64,000 nt of DNA from Streptomyces sp. A2-16 (GCF_018128905.1 NZ_CP063808.1:5084001-5148000); one strand, 5' to 3'. Counted from the first letter of the stretch, positions 15,784 to 25,758 are shown. Program-made: numbers and translations. The notes: generated from the letters alone by a model not told the origin.

Positions 15784-16197
15784 ATGCGCTACGACCGCAC
15801 CGTCCGCCTCGACACCGACTTCGCCACCGCCGTGGAGCGCGTCCGCGAGGCCCTCGCGGAGCAGGGCTTCGGCATCCTCACCGAGATCGACGTCACCGCC
15901 ACCCTCAAGGCCAAGCTCGGCCGCGCCGCGGAGGACATGGAGGACTACGTCATCCTCGGCGCCTGCAACCCGCCCCTGGCCCACCGCGCCCTGAACACCG
16001 ACCGCAGCATCGGCCTGCTGCTGCCCTGCAACGTCGTCGTGCGCCGCGACGGCGACCGCACCGCCGTACAGGCCCTCGACCCGAACACGATGGTCACCCT
16101 CACCGAACTCGACGCCCTGCGCCCGGTCGCCGAGGAGGCCACCCGGCGCCTCGACGCCGCCCTCGCCTCACTCACGGCGGCGGGCTCGATCGACTGA
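15784..16197 (+). CDS. DUF302 protein
   Basis: A 137-residue DUF302 protein, the family typified by VRLDTDFATAVERVREALAEQGFG at the N-terminus and the central VILGACNPPLAHRAL motif with a Cys. The fold is a small alpha/beta dimer; the biochemical role is unknown. Members often sit beside sulfur- or thiol-stress genes. Divergent from the dioxygenase fusion behind operator 9, it is the last member of the regulon. Confidence 0.88.
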   Translation: MRYDRTVRLDTDFATAVERVREALAEQGFGILTEIDVTATLKAKLGRAAEDMEDYVILGACNPPLAHRALNTDRSIGLLLPCNVVVRRDGDRTAVQALDPNTMVTLTELDALRPVAEEATRRLDAALASLTAAGSID

Positions 16198-16946
16198 CAG
16201 CGCCGCGAGTGACCGCAATCCCGGCAGCGGTGTCTCGTCGACCAGCGCTGCGACCCAGCCGGCGGCTACCGGCCGATCTCGCTGTCGGCTGACCCACCCC
16301 CAGGCGCCGGCCGGCCGGACGAGCGGGGGCAGGTGTCGGCGTGGCCCCCTCAGGCATAGTCGAAGTCGGCCAGGAGCGCCTGCATGCGGCGCTCATGGAC
16401 GGTGGTCCAGACGGCGAGCGGCTTTCCGCCCGGGCGTGGCGAGGGTGACGACGGGGATGGCGGCCGACGGCTGCACGTCGCGGGCGACCGGCCCCGCCGA
16501 AATCAACTGTCGGATCGGGCCCCTGACCGCGCGGCGCGTCCCGGTCACAGCCTCGGCCGTGCAGGCAGGCGCCCGGCGCCCCGCGGCGGACCGAGGGAGG
16601 CGCGGCACTGGTGGGCCGCACAAGTACCGGTCGACCGGAAGCCGTTGGGAGACGGCATGAGGGCCTTGCCCCGGGGTCGGGCGAAGCAGCGGCATGCCCG
16701 CGCGGGCCGCTTGTTCGTGTCGTCGACCTGGGTATGGGCGTCGCGGGTCCTGCTCCGGGACTCGGCCAAGCACCCGCCGGCTTCGGCCGCATGGGCTCAA
16801 CAACCCTGATCAGAGGGGGCCGGACGGCCCTGTTTCCGGTCCGACCGGACCTGAACGGGTCCTGAGCGGCACTCCTGCGGACGGCCCGTCCCTGACACGC
16901 TTGAGATGTGACCGCGCAGGCTGTCATGCCACGAAGGGAGGACGAC
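16198..16946 (+). other. Long intergenic region with paired regulatory boxes
   Basis: About 750 bp without a gene that I can support. Open frames here lack the codon bias of neighbouring genes. On the minus strand near 16350-16420 a short stretch reads like a protein C-terminus (GKPLAVWTTVHERRMQALL), with its likely continuation in another frame, so an eroded gene is possible. The 3' part holds the paired palindromes at 16817-16851. Confidence 0.4.
16817..16851. promoter_or_regulatory. Paired DevR/DosR-like boxes before CBS-BON gene
   Basis: Two 5-4-5 palindromes: GGGCC-GGAC-GGCCC (16817-16830) and GGTCC-GACC-GGACC (16838-16851), centres 21 bp apart. The DosR consensus GGGAC-TWWA-GTCCC has the same 5-4-5 geometry. 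They lie 95-130 nt upstream of the CBS-BON gene. The regulator is inferred. Confidence 0.55.
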
Positions 16947-17621
16947 ATGCAGCACCGTACTGTTGCCGACCTGATGAGCCATGATGTCGTCCGGGCCCGG
17001 CGCGACACGCCGTTCAAGGAGATCGTCGAGCTGCTGGCCGACAACGGCATCACCGCCGTACCCGTGGTGGACGAACTGGACCACCCCCTGGGGGTCGTGT
17101 CCGAGGCGGACTTGCTGCGCAAGTGCTCCACCCGGACCGACCCGTTCAGCCGGACTCCGAAGCCGCACCTGGAGGCGTGGGAGCGGGCCAAGGCAGAAGG
17201 CGCCACCGCCGAGGAACTCATGACAGCTCCCGCCCTGTGCGCACGTGCTGACTGGACCGTCCCGGAGGCGGCCCGTCTCATGGCGCTCCGCAATGTCAAA
17301 CGGCTGCCCGTGGTGGACGAGGCGGACCGCCTCGTGGGCATCGTCAGCCGCGGCGACCTGCTGCGGGTCTTCCTGCGCCGGGACGACGCCATTCGCGACG
17401 AGATCACCAAGGACGTGCTGCAGCGGACACTGCAGCTCGCCCCCTCGGACGTGACGGCCGAGGTCCACGAGGGGAGGGTGACCCTCCGGGGAGCCGTCGA
17501 GGCCAGCAGCCTGATCCCCATCATCGAACGACTGTGCCGCAACGTCGACGGCGTGGTCTCGGTCTCCGCACACATCGGGTACCGGTTCGACGCCTCCGGG
17601 AAAGCCCCTGCCGAGAAGTGA
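16947..17621 (+). CDS. CBS-pair and BON domain protein
   Basis: A 224-residue protein with two CBS motifs (about 5-60 and 90-145) and a C-terminal BON-like domain (about 155-215, LAPSDVTAEVHEGRVTLRGAV). The start is ATG 16947 with GGGAGG 6 nt upstream. CBS pairs bind adenine nucleotides; the LPVVDEADRLVGIVSRGDLL motif is typical. This architecture is common in actinobacterial hypoxia/dormancy clusters. A paralogue lies at 20987-21688. Paired DevR-like boxes precede it. Confidence 0.9.
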   Translation: MQHRTVADLMSHDVVRARRDTPFKEIVELLADNGITAVPVVDELDHPLGVVSEADLLRKCSTRTDPFSRTPKPHLEAWERAKAEGATAEELMTAPALCARADWTVPEAARLMALRNVKRLPVVDEADRLVGIVSRGDLLRVFLRRDDAIRDEITKDVLQRTLQLAPSDVTAEVHEGRVTLRGAVEASSLIPIIERLCRNVDGVVSVSAHIGYRFDASGKAPAEK

Positions 17622-17777
17622 GTGCCCAGATCTCGGGAAACTCGCCGCCGAAGGCCCGGGCGCTCATGATGGACAAAGAGACACCTGGCTCTCCGAGTGC
17701 ACAGCGCGGAGCCGGCCCGCGACGCATCACGTCGTGGGCGAAGGCCGGCCTGCGCCCGGGGAGAAAGGGAGGAAGCC

Positions 17778-18803
17778 ATGAAGATCGCAGTACTGACCGG
17801 CGGCGGTGACTGCCCGGGTCTCAACGCCGTGATCCGCAGCGTCGTCCGCAAGGGAACCCAGGACTACGGTTACACCTTCGTCGGACTGCGCGACGGCTGG
17901 CTCGGCGCACTCCACGGCAATGTGCTGCCTCTGGGCATCGCCGAGGTGCGCGGGATCCTGCCTCGCGGCGGAACCATCCTCGGTTCCTCCCGCACCAACC
18001 CCCTCAAGCACGACGACGGAGTGCGGCGTATCCGGGACACCCTGGCCGCGCACCAGATCGACGCGCTCATCGTGATCGGCGGCGAGGACACCCTCGGCGC
18101 GGCCACGGAGCTGAGCCGCCAGGGGATCAAACTGGTCGGCGTACCCAAGACCATCGACAACGACGTGGCCGGCACCGACTACACCTTCGGCTTCGACACA
18201 GCCGTCGGCATCGCCACCGAGGCCATCGACCGGTTGCACACCACCGCCGAGTCGCACATGCGCACGCTGGTGGTGGAGGTGATGGGCCGGCACTCCGGAT
18301 GGATCGCCCTGCACGCCGGGGTCGCGGGCGGCGCCAACGTGATTCTCGTCCCGGAGCGCCCGTTCGACATCGACCAGGTCTGCGCATGGGTGAAGAGCCG
18401 CTTCGAGACCAATTACGCGCCGATCGTCGTCGCCGCCGAGGGAGCCGTCCCCAAGGAAGGCCAGATGATCCTCAAGGACCGGTCCCTGGACGAGTACGGC
18501 CACGTACGCCTGTCCGGGATCGGTGAGTGGCTGGCCCAGGAGATCGAGGGGCGCACCGGAACGGAGGCCCGCACGACGGTCCTCGGGCACGTCCAGCGCG
18601 GCGGCACGCCGAGCGCCTTCGACCGGTGGCTGGCCACACGCTTCGGACTGCACGCCGTCGACGCGGTCAAGGACGGCGACTTCGGCACGATGGTCGCCCT
18701 GCGCGGCACGGACATCGTCCGCATTCCCCTCGACGAGACCCGCGGCAGGACCAAGGTGGTGGATCCGTCGCTGTACGACGAGTTCGGAGTGTTCTTCGGC
18801 TGA
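17778..18803 (+). CDS. pfkA: 6-phosphofructokinase
   Basis: A 341-residue phosphofructokinase. The ATG at 17778 has GGGAGGAAG upstream; the frame is open earlier but without a ribosome site. LTGGGDCPGLNAVIR is the nucleotide-binding start, PKTIDND (123-129) holds catalytic Asp127, and MGRHSG (169-174) binds sugar phosphate. The GGEDTLG loop (101-107) is the group III form seen in actinobacterial ATP enzymes, so phosphoryl-donor choice should not be taken from E. coli. It sits with a class I aldolase, a glycolytic pair placed inside a stress block. Confidence 0.94.
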   Translation: MKIAVLTGGGDCPGLNAVIRSVVRKGTQDYGYTFVGLRDGWLGALHGNVLPLGIAEVRGILPRGGTILGSSRTNPLKHDDGVRRIRDTLAAHQIDALIVIGGEDTLGAATELSRQGIKLVGVPKTIDNDVAGTDYTFGFDTAVGIATEAIDRLHTTAESHMRTLVVEVMGRHSGWIALHAGVAGGANVILVPERPFDIDQVCAWVKSRFETNYAPIVVAAEGAVPKEGQMILKDRSLDEYGHVRLSGIGEWLAQEIEGRTGTEARTTVLGHVQRGGTPSAFDRWLATRFGLHAVDAVKDGDFGTMVALRGTDIVRIPLDETRGRTKVVDPSLYDEFGVFFG

Positions 18804-18811
18804 GGTGCTTC

Positions 18812-18851
18812 CAGGGCCGTTCGGCCCCCGCCAGGAGACCGAACGGCCCTG
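18812..18851. promoter_or_regulatory. 13-bp inverted repeat / paired DevR-like boxes before aldolase
   Basis: Perfect inverted repeat CAGGGCCGTTCGG / CCGAACGGCCCTG with a 14-nt spacer, 9 nt after the pfkA stop. It can be read as a terminator hairpin without T tract, or as two 5-4-5 boxes: GGGCC-GTTC-GGCCC (18814-18827) and AGACC-GAAC-GGCCC (18836-18849), centres 22 bp apart. The same spacing as other boxes in the block favours the second reading. Confidence 0.55.
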
Positions 18852-18924
18852 TCGCACGATCACGCCGCGCCGCACGGTGGGTGGTGAGCCGAGAGAGCCG
18901 TTCGAACCTCGCGGAGGTGGAGCG

Positions 18925-19977
<1,053 letters not shown>

Positions 19978-20002
19978 CACCCGGCCCCCGACCGGTCACG
20001 TC

Positions 20003-20449
20003 TCACACCGACGTCACCTCGCCGCCACCGGCCCGGCTGAGGCCCGAGGCGCCGGCGGTCCGCAGCCGCCGCTCGGCCTGTTCCGGGGAGGGCGGCTCAC
20101 GGGTGAAGACGTCCTGCCCGACGGCCGTGGCCTCCCAGGTGTTGGCCGCGGTCGCGGAGGCGGTGAGCAGCCAGGTGGCGCAGATCCGTTCCCCGCCCTC
20201 CTCGTAGTACTGACCGCTCCAGCTCGTCACCGATCCCGCGTCGGTGCGCCCGTTGCGCCAAGCCACCGTCCAGCCGAGCGGCGTCCCGTGGTCCGGGACA
20301 CCGGCCGCCTCGCACCGGCCGATCAACGGGTACGTCCCCACGGCGTGCCCGGCGGCCGAGACGTAGGTGCCCCTGACGCAGCCGGTCGGATCTGCCGTGA
20401 TCCGCATGTGTGAGCCGATCTCGTTGTACCAGTCGCCGCTGATGCCCAT
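20003..20449 (-). CDS. Avidin/streptavidin homologue without signal peptide
   Basis: A 148-residue avidin-family biotin-binding protein. Aligning by eye to streptavidin, almost every biotin contact is kept: Asn9, Ser13, Tyr29, Ser31, Trp64, Ala71, Ser73, Thr75, Trp77, Trp93, Leu95, Trp105 and Asp113, with Ile11 for Leu25. Segments WYNEIGS, GWTVAW, TSWSGQY and TWLLT are diagnostic. Unlike streptavidin it begins directly at the barrel: MGISGDWYN, with a strong AAGGAGG site 8 nt before the ATG, so it should be cytosolic. It has three Cys (24, 46, 90); streptavidin has none. The C-terminal tail of about 30 residues is polar. Confidence 0.93.
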   Translation of the reverse strand: MGISGDWYNEIGSHMRITADPTGCVRGTYVSAAGHAVGTYPLIGRCEAAGVPDHGTPLGWTVAWRNGRTDAGSVTSWSGQYYEEGGERICATWLLTASATAANTWEATAVGQDVFTREPPSPEQAERRLRTAGASGLSRAGGGEVTSV

Positions 20450-20986
20450 CGTTCACCCCTCCTTGGCTTCCCCTCCTGCCGTGCACCCTTCTCCTCCACT
20501 ACAGGCGGGGCACAGCAGGACCGCCAGGGCCGAACAGACCACTTCACGGCCCGAAAAATCCGACTGCCGCCCTGTGTCACGTGACGGAAGACCGCCCGAG
20601 TCATCTCCTGGAAGACCGCCTGAAAAGGCAGGCGCCGGACCCGTCGGCCGTACGAGAATCACCTACGACGACAAAGTCGTCGCCGTCGGCCCGGCAGGGC
20701 CCGGCGCCGGGGCGGGTGACCGGCCCGCCCCTTTCCCGAGGACCGCTTCAGCGGTCTGCGCCGGTCCCCGAACCGGCGCCGTCCACGAGACCCGCACGCC
20801 CGTCCGTGATCGCCCTTGGCGGCCACGGGGAACGTCGGTGACGAGGCACTGGGTGAAGAACCTGCTCCTCATCACCGGCTCGCGAACTCGTCTTCGAGTC
20901 TCGCAACCGCTTGAGGCTCCTCGGCATGGGTCGAACGGCTCTCCAGGGGACCCACCGGACCACCGCACCCTCGTCAGGACTCGTCC
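20450..20986. other. Intergenic region upstream of the avidin gene
   Basis: About 540 bp between two leftward genes with no coding region I can support. It contains a possible 5-4-5 box GGGCC-GAAC-AGACC at 20527-20540 (78 nt before the avidin start) resembling the boxes at 18836 and 16817, and a 7-bp hairpin CGACGAC/GTCGTCG at 20666-20682. Confidence 0.35.
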
Positions 20987-21688
20987 TCACATATGACCGA
21001 AGGCCCCGGCGGCGGAGCGTGCCCGGCTGCCGGTCCGGCGATGGGTGAGGCGGCTGCTGACCGCCACGACACCATCCACCTGAGCGGCGATCCGCGTCGC
21101 GAGTTCGACATCGTCGCGCAGTTCCAGCAAGCCCTTCAGTGTCACCACTCCCGCCTCGACACCGACATCCACCGCGTAGCGGGGAACATCGAGCCCCGAG
21201 GTCACCCGCCGGATCACGTCACGTCGGATCTCCTCGTCCGTGCGCAGGAAGACCCGCAACAGGTCACCACGGGTCACGATGCCGACCAGGCGACCCGTGT
21301 CGTCGACCACCGGGAGCCGTTCCACGTCACGCTCGCTCATGATCTTCGCGGCCTCCGTGAGGTAGTGGTCCGGGGAGGCGGTGATCGCGGGCCGGGTCAT
21401 CAGGCGAACCGCGGTCCTTGCCCGGGCCTTGGCCGCGGCCGTGCGGGCCGAGCGGGTCAGCTTCGGACGGCGGACGTGCCTGCGCCCGTGCTCCTCCGCT
21501 TGTTGCGCCTGATGCTGCAGGAGATAGGTCTCGGAGATCACTCCGACGACCTTCTCCTGACCGTCCACCACGGGCAGACCGCTGATGCGGTTGTCCGACA
21601 GCAGCCGCGCGACCTGCTTGAACGACGTCTGCCCGCCGGTACTCACGACCTCGTGGGTCATGACGTCCTTGATTCTGCGGTACATCAC
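20987..21688 (-). CDS. CBS-pair and BON domain protein
   Basis: A 233-residue paralogue of the protein at 16947: CBS motif 1 (about 5-60, ending at GVISETYLLQ), a basic linker rich in Arg/Lys, CBS motif 2 (RLPVVDDTGRLVGIVTRGDLL) and a BON-like C-terminus (VGVEAGVVTLKGLLELR). Start is GTG 21688 or ATG 21685; GGGAG is 7 nt before the GTG. It is divergent from the phosphoribosyltransferase fusion, sharing a 293-bp region with paired DevR-like boxes. Confidence 0.9.
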   Translation of the reverse strand: MMYRRIKDVMTHEVVSTGGQTSFKQVARLLSDNRISGLPVVDGQEKVVGVISETYLLQHQAQQAEEHGRRHVRRPKLTRSARTAAAKARARTAVRLMTRPAITASPDHYLTEAAKIMSERDVERLPVVDDTGRLVGIVTRGDLLRVFLRTDEEIRRDVIRRVTSGLDVPRYAVDVGVEAGVVTLKGLLELRDDVELATRIAAQVDGVVAVSSRLTHRRTGSRARSAAGAFGHM

Positions 21689-21891
21689 CGCCCTGCTCCC
21701 TTCGTTCTGCCGTCCGGCTGACGCCCGGGCAACTCCTCATCCACTGCCCAGCCTTGGACGGTGTGCCGGACAACGCTTGAACCCATGGGGCACAGCTCAT
21801 GCCCACCAGCCCCTTGCCACCGACCCGCTCGCGGTGAGCCGTCCGACAACGCTCCCGCTGGACGCCCCGTCCCGGAGGAGAGGTTCCGGAA

Positions 21892-21926
21892 GGGTCTGAT
21901 GGTCCCGAATCGGGGCCGGACGTCTC
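21892..21926. promoter_or_regulatory. Paired DevR/DosR-like boxes before phosphoribosyltransferase fusion
   Basis: GGGTC-TGAT-GGTCC (21892-21905) and GGGCC-GGAC-GTCTC (21913-21926), centres 21 bp apart, the same geometry as at 16817-16851. The start codon is 55 nt downstream. The second box is imperfect in its right half. Confidence 0.5.
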
Positions 21927-21981
21927 TGTTGCCGTGCTCGCCCACGCGCTGCAATCAGGAGAGACGGAGAGGCGGTGTGCC

Positions 21982-23316
21982 ATGCGTTTCGACGACCGTA
22001 GGGCGGCGGGGCGGCAGCTGGCCTGGCGCCTGGAGTTCCTGCGCGGCCAGGACATCGTGGTGGCCGGTCTGCCGCGCGGCGGGATACCGGTGGCTTACGA
22101 GGTGGCTCGGGCGCTCGACGCGCCGCTGGACGTACTGGTGGTGCGCAAGCTGGGCGTGCCCTGGCAGCCGGAGCTGGGCTTCGGCGCCATCGGGGAGCGT
22201 GGAGTGCGCGTCCTCAACGACGACGTGCTCGACCAGACCGGGCTCGGCCCGGCCGAGCAGGACACCGTGGAACAGGCAGAGCGGAGCGAGCTCGAGCGCC
22301 GTGTGCGGTGCTACCGCCCCGATGGCGGACCCGTTCCGGTGGACGGGCGGACCGTGGTGATCGTGGACGACGGTCTGGCCACCGGCGCCACCGCCGAGGC
22401 GGCCTGCCAGGTCGTCCGAGGCCGGGGCGCGGCCCGGATCGTGCTCGCGGTGCCCGTCGGCCCGGCCTCCGTGGTCGCACGTCTGCGGAGAGTGGCCGAC
22501 GACGTGGTGTGCCTGCAGACCCTCCACTTCCTCGCCGCGGTCGGCGCCTGGTACCACGACTTCACCCAGACCTCCGACAGCGAGGTGACCGAGCTGCTCG
22601 CCCGGGCCGCCCGGCCCACGCCGTCCCCGCTGCCCCCGGTCTCCGCACCCGAGCCGCCGACCCACGAGGTCGAGGTCCCGGCCACCGGTGTACGGCTGGG
22701 AGGACGGCTCGTACTGCCCCGCTCCGCCCCGGCGGTGGTGGCCTTCGCGCACGGCAGCGGCAGCAGCCGGGGCAGCCCGCGCAACCGCTACGTCGCCGGC
22801 GTCCTCAACCGGGCCGGGCTGGGCACACTGCTGCTCGACCTGCTCACCGAGGACGAGGAGCGCGACCGCGCCAACGTCTTCGACATCGTCCTGCTCGCCC
22901 GACGCCTGCACGCCGCCGCCCTCTGGCTCAGTGACGAAACAGCCCTGACCGTGGGCTGCTTCGGCGCCAGTACCGGTGCGGCCGCGGCGCTGGAGGCCGC
23001 CGCCGTACCGGACTCCGGCATCCGCGCGATCGTCTCCCGTGGCGGCCGCCCCGACCTGACCACTGCCACCGCAATGGAGCAGGTACGCGCCCCGACGCTC
23101 CTCGTCGTCGGCAGCCGCGACACCCGGGTACTCGGCCTCAACCGACGCGCCGCCGAGCGACTGCACTGCGTGCACCGGCTCGCCGTCGTCCCCGGCGCCA
23201 CACACCTCTTCACCGAGCCCGGCACCCTGCAGGCGGCCGCCCGGCTGGCCTGCGACTGGTTCACCACCCACCTCGCCCGCCCGATTCCGGCCACACCACA
23301 TGGCCGATCGGCGTGA
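21982..23316 (+). CDS. Phosphoribosyltransferase-alpha/beta hydrolase fusion
   Basis: A 444-residue two-domain protein. The N-terminal half (1-210) is a type I phosphoribosyltransferase with PRPP loop VVIVDDGLATGATAEAA (125-141) and GLPRGGIPVAYEVA. The C-terminal half (about 225-435) is a dienelactone-hydrolase-like alpha/beta hydrolase with nucleophile elbow GCFGASTGAA (Ser330) and a C-terminal His in GATHLF. The ATG at 21982 is the start; earlier in-frame codons lack a ribosome site. This fusion recurs in actinobacterial stress clusters; its substrates are unknown. Confidence 0.9.
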   Translation: MRFDDRRAAGRQLAWRLEFLRGQDIVVAGLPRGGIPVAYEVARALDAPLDVLVVRKLGVPWQPELGFGAIGERGVRVLNDDVLDQTGLGPAEQDTVEQAERSELERRVRCYRPDGGPVPVDGRTVVIVDDGLATGATAEAACQVVRGRGAARIVLAVPVGPASVVARLRRVADDVVCLQTLHFLAAVGAWYHDFTQTSDSEVTELLARAARPTPSPLPPVSAPEPPTHEVEVPATGVRLGGRLVLPRSAPAVVAFAHGSGSSRGSPRNRYVAGVLNRAGLGTLLLDLLTEDEERDRANVFDIVLLARRLHAAALWLSDETALTVGCFGASTGAAAALEAAAVPDSGIRAIVSRGGRPDLTTATAMEQVRAPTLLVVGSRDTRVLGLNRRAAERLHCVHRLAVVPGATHLFTEPGTLQAAARLACDWFTTHLARPIPATPHGRSA

Positions 23317-23537
23317 TCCGTCCTCGTCCTCGGCACCGCGACCCGCCCGAGTGCCGAGCCCCATCCGTGAAAGCGGGGCCGATCAAGTGGGGTGGTCGCT
23401 CGGCTTGCCCCGGCCCGGCCGACTCCTGTGAATCGGGGTGTTTCTTGCTCAGGGGTATCGCGTTTGTCTCCTGCCGGAGTCCAATTGGAGGAGAAGGCAA
23501 GTCCATCCTCATCCGCTCAGGCGAGAAGAGGCACGCA

Positions 23538-23969
23538 ATGGAGCCGTGGCTGATCTGGTTGATCATCGCATCCGTGCTGGCTGTGGCAGAGATCTTCACC
23601 CTGACCGCTGCACTCGGGATGCTGAGTGCGGCCGCGATGGTCACGGCACTCTGCGCCGCACTCGGACTGCCCTTGCCCATTCAGTTCCTGGTGTTCGCCG
23701 CCGTCGCCACGGTCAGCGTGCTGGTCGTACGCCCCATCGCACTGCGCCACCTGATCCAGCCCCAAGCGGCCCGATTCGGTGTGGACGCACTCGTCGGCAA
23801 GTCTGCCTATGTCCTCACGGAAGTGACGGACCTGGGCGGCCGCGTCCGCATCGACGGTGAGGAATGGACGGCCCGCCCCTATGACGAAACGCTGGTGATT
23901 CCCGCTGGAAAGACCGTCGACGTCATAGAGATCAGTGGTGCCACCGCGCTCGTCTACCCCCGGGACTGA
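23538..23969 (+). CDS. NfeD-family membrane protein
   Basis: A 143-residue NfeD-like protein: short N-terminus, two or three membrane helices (about 5-75), then a small beta-barrel OB domain (LVGKSAYVLTEVTDLGGRVRIDGEEWTA). NfeD proteins partner with SPFH proteins, and the SPFH gene starts 4 nt after this stop, so the two are one operon. They act in membrane microdomain organisation. A GAGAAGAGG-like site precedes the ATG at 23538. Confidence 0.92.
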   Translation: MEPWLIWLIIASVLAVAEIFTLTAALGMLSAAAMVTALCAALGLPLPIQFLVFAAVATVSVLVVRPIALRHLIQPQAARFGVDALVGKSAYVLTEVTDLGGRVRIDGEEWTARPYDETLVIPAGKTVDVIEISGATALVYPRD

Positions 23970-23973
23970 AACC

Positions 23974-25011
23974 ATGGAAACCACGGCTTTCCTGATAGCC
24001 GGTCTGATCCTCGCACTGTTCGCGGTCTTCACCGTGGTGAGGGCGGTGCGCATCGTGCCCCAGGCGCGCGCCCGCAATGTCGAACGGCTCGGCCGCTATC
24101 ACCGCACCCTGACTCCTGGCCTCAGCCTCGTCATCCCCTACATCGACCGCGTCCACCCGTTGATCGACCTCCGCGAACAGGTCGTCTCCTTCAAGCCGCA
24201 GCCGGTCATCACCGAGGACAATCTGGTCGTCGAGATCGACACCGTGCTGTATTTCCAGGTCACCGACCCACGCGCGGCCTTCTACGAGATCGCCAACTTC
24301 CTCCAGGCCGTCGAGCAACTCACGGTCACGACCTTGCGCAACGTCGTGGGATCCATGGATCTGGAGAAGACCCTCACCTCGCGAGACACCATCAACAGCC
24401 AGCTCCGTGGTGTGCTGGACGAAGCCACCGGCAAGTGGGGGCTGCGGGTCAACCGGGTGGAGATCAAGGCCATCGATCCACCGCAGTCCATCAAGGACGC
24501 CATGCAGAAGCAGATGCGGGCCGAACGCGACAAGCGGGCCGCGATCCTCACCGCCGAAGGCCAGCGGCAGTCACAGATCCTCACCGCCGAGGGTGACAAG
24601 CAGGCCGCGGTGCTGCGCGCGGAGGGCAATCGCACCGCCGCGATTCTCCAGGCCGAGGGCCAGTCCCGGGCCATCGACGAGGTCTTCCAGGCCGTACATC
24701 GCAACGACCCCGACCCCAAGCTGCTCGCCTGGCAGTACCTCCAGACACTGCCACAGCTCGCGCAGGGCGCGGGCAGCACGTTCTGGGTGATCCCCAGCGA
24801 GGTCACCTCGGCGCTCCAGGGGGTGTCCCGCGCCTTCACCGAGGCGCTGCCGCAGTCACCGGCCACCCGCGAGAAGGCCGCAGCCGACAGGCCGGCGGAT
24901 GCGGCCAGCGACACCGCGCAGGCCGAACAAGCCGCAGCCGCCGCCCTCGCCGACGCGGCCAGGGCCGACCGCGTCATCCCCGATCCCCTGCCCTCCCAGC
25001 CGCCTCGGTGA
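23974..25011 (+). CDS. SPFH/Band-7 (stomatin-like) protein
   Basis: A 345-residue stomatin-family protein: one N-terminal membrane helix (about 5-25), SPFH domain (25-200, with ERLGRYHRTLTPGLSLVIPYIDRV), then a long charged coiled-coil with Ala/Glu-rich repeats (TAEGQRQSQILTAEGDKQAA) and an Ala-rich tail. It oligomerises at the membrane with NfeD. Start ATG 23974 is 4 nt after the NfeD stop. Confidence 0.93.
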   Translation: METTAFLIAGLILALFAVFTVVRAVRIVPQARARNVERLGRYHRTLTPGLSLVIPYIDRVHPLIDLREQVVSFKPQPVITEDNLVVEIDTVLYFQVTDPRAAFYEIANFLQAVEQLTVTTLRNVVGSMDLEKTLTSRDTINSQLRGVLDEATGKWGLRVNRVEIKAIDPPQSIKDAMQKQMRAERDKRAAILTAEGQRQSQILTAEGDKQAAVLRAEGNRTAAILQAEGQSRAIDEVFQAVHRNDPDPKLLAWQYLQTLPQLAQGAGSTFWVIPSEVTSALQGVSRAFTEALPQSPATREKAAADRPADAASDTAQAEQAAAAALADAARADRVIPDPLPSQPPR

Positions 25012-25238
25012 CGGGGACGGCTGAACAGGTCGGAAGCCTGGGCTGCCCGCCCGGCGATGAGGACATCACGGGTGTCGTCGCTGGTGAAGACCTCGCCCAT
25101 GTTCACACGCGAGCGGCGAAGGTGGGGAGCACGAGCATGCCGGAGACCGGCGGCGACCAGCTGGTGTTGTCCGCGCAGGAGACATGGGCAGGGGTGTCAG
25201 GCCGCCGAGGGCACCGAGACTCGAGCCGGTCATGACGG

Positions 25239-25271
25239 CACGGCCCGTCGGCGCGACGCCGACGGGCCGTG
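25239..25271. terminator. Strong bidirectional hairpin terminator
   Basis: Perfect 14-bp stem CACGGCCCGTCGGC/GCCGACGGGCCGTG with a 5-nt loop. It lies 20 bp past the stop of the leftward secreted-protein gene and between it and the rightward SPFH gene, so it can end both transcripts. Confidence 0.75.
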
Positions 25272-25290
25272 ACCGGACCTGTGACAGGGG

Positions 25291-25758
25291 TCAGCTGATG
25301 AAAGAGCCCGGGGCGCAGGCGCTCGCGGTCACCCAGGTGTGCGACTCGATGCTGTTGTTCATGTACACGCCGTTGGTGTAGCGGTTCCGGCCAAGGTCGT
25401 CCACGTACTTCTCGCCCGGCTTGAGGCAGCCGTACGCCCTGTCGTCGTACTCCTTGAGGTAGTAGAAGGCCACGACGTCCTTGCCGCCGACGAAACCGCT
25501 GTTCATGACGGACGAGGCGCGGTTCACGTCGCTGCCCTGGAAGGGGCCGAGGCCGTCGCCCCATGCCGGGTCGCTGCCGGGGGTGACGCCGAGGAGTTCG
25601 CCGCCGCAGTCGGTGCCGTCCCAGGCGCGGACGTTGCCGTCACGGCCGTGGCTGTTCCAGTTGGCGTTGCAACCGGGGCCCGCGTGGGCCGTGGCCGGGA
25701 TGGCAATGCCGAGGGCCGCCAGGCCGAGAGTGGCGACGGATACGGTCAGTTTGCGCAT
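25291..25758 (-). CDS. Secreted small protein, peptidase-inhibitor-I36-like
   Basis: A 155-residue exported protein with a clear Sec signal peptide (MRKLTVSVATLGLAALGIAI, cleavage near AHA-GPG at 26). The mature part has four Cys and a beta-rich, aromatic sequence (VVAFYYLKEYDDRAYGCLKPGEKY, NGVYMNNSIESHTWVT) resembling I36 inhibitor or beta/gamma-crystallin-like secreted proteins of Streptomyces. The assignment is tentative. It ends 20 nt from a strong hairpin. Confidence 0.75.
   Translation of the reverse strand: MRKLTVSVATLGLAALGIAIPATAHAGPGCNANWNSHGRDGNVRAWDGTDCGGELLGVTPGSDPAWGDGLGPFQGSDVNRASSVMNSGFVGGKDVVAFYYLKEYDDRAYGCLKPGEKYVDDLGRNRYTNGVYMNNSIESHTWVTASACAPGSFIS

Noticed and set aside
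16350..16803. Possible eroded gene on the minus strand
   Set aside because: A stretch like a protein C-terminus is visible, but the frame breaks within 80 bp and codon bias is not sustained, so no feature was called.
20846..20950. tRNA-like hairpins
   Set aside because: Short stems occur, but no full cloverleaf, anticodon arm or T-loop consensus could be traced.
20663..20968. Minus-strand open frame upstream of the avidin gene
   Set aside because: No ribosome site, biased composition and no recognisable domain; treated as intergenic.
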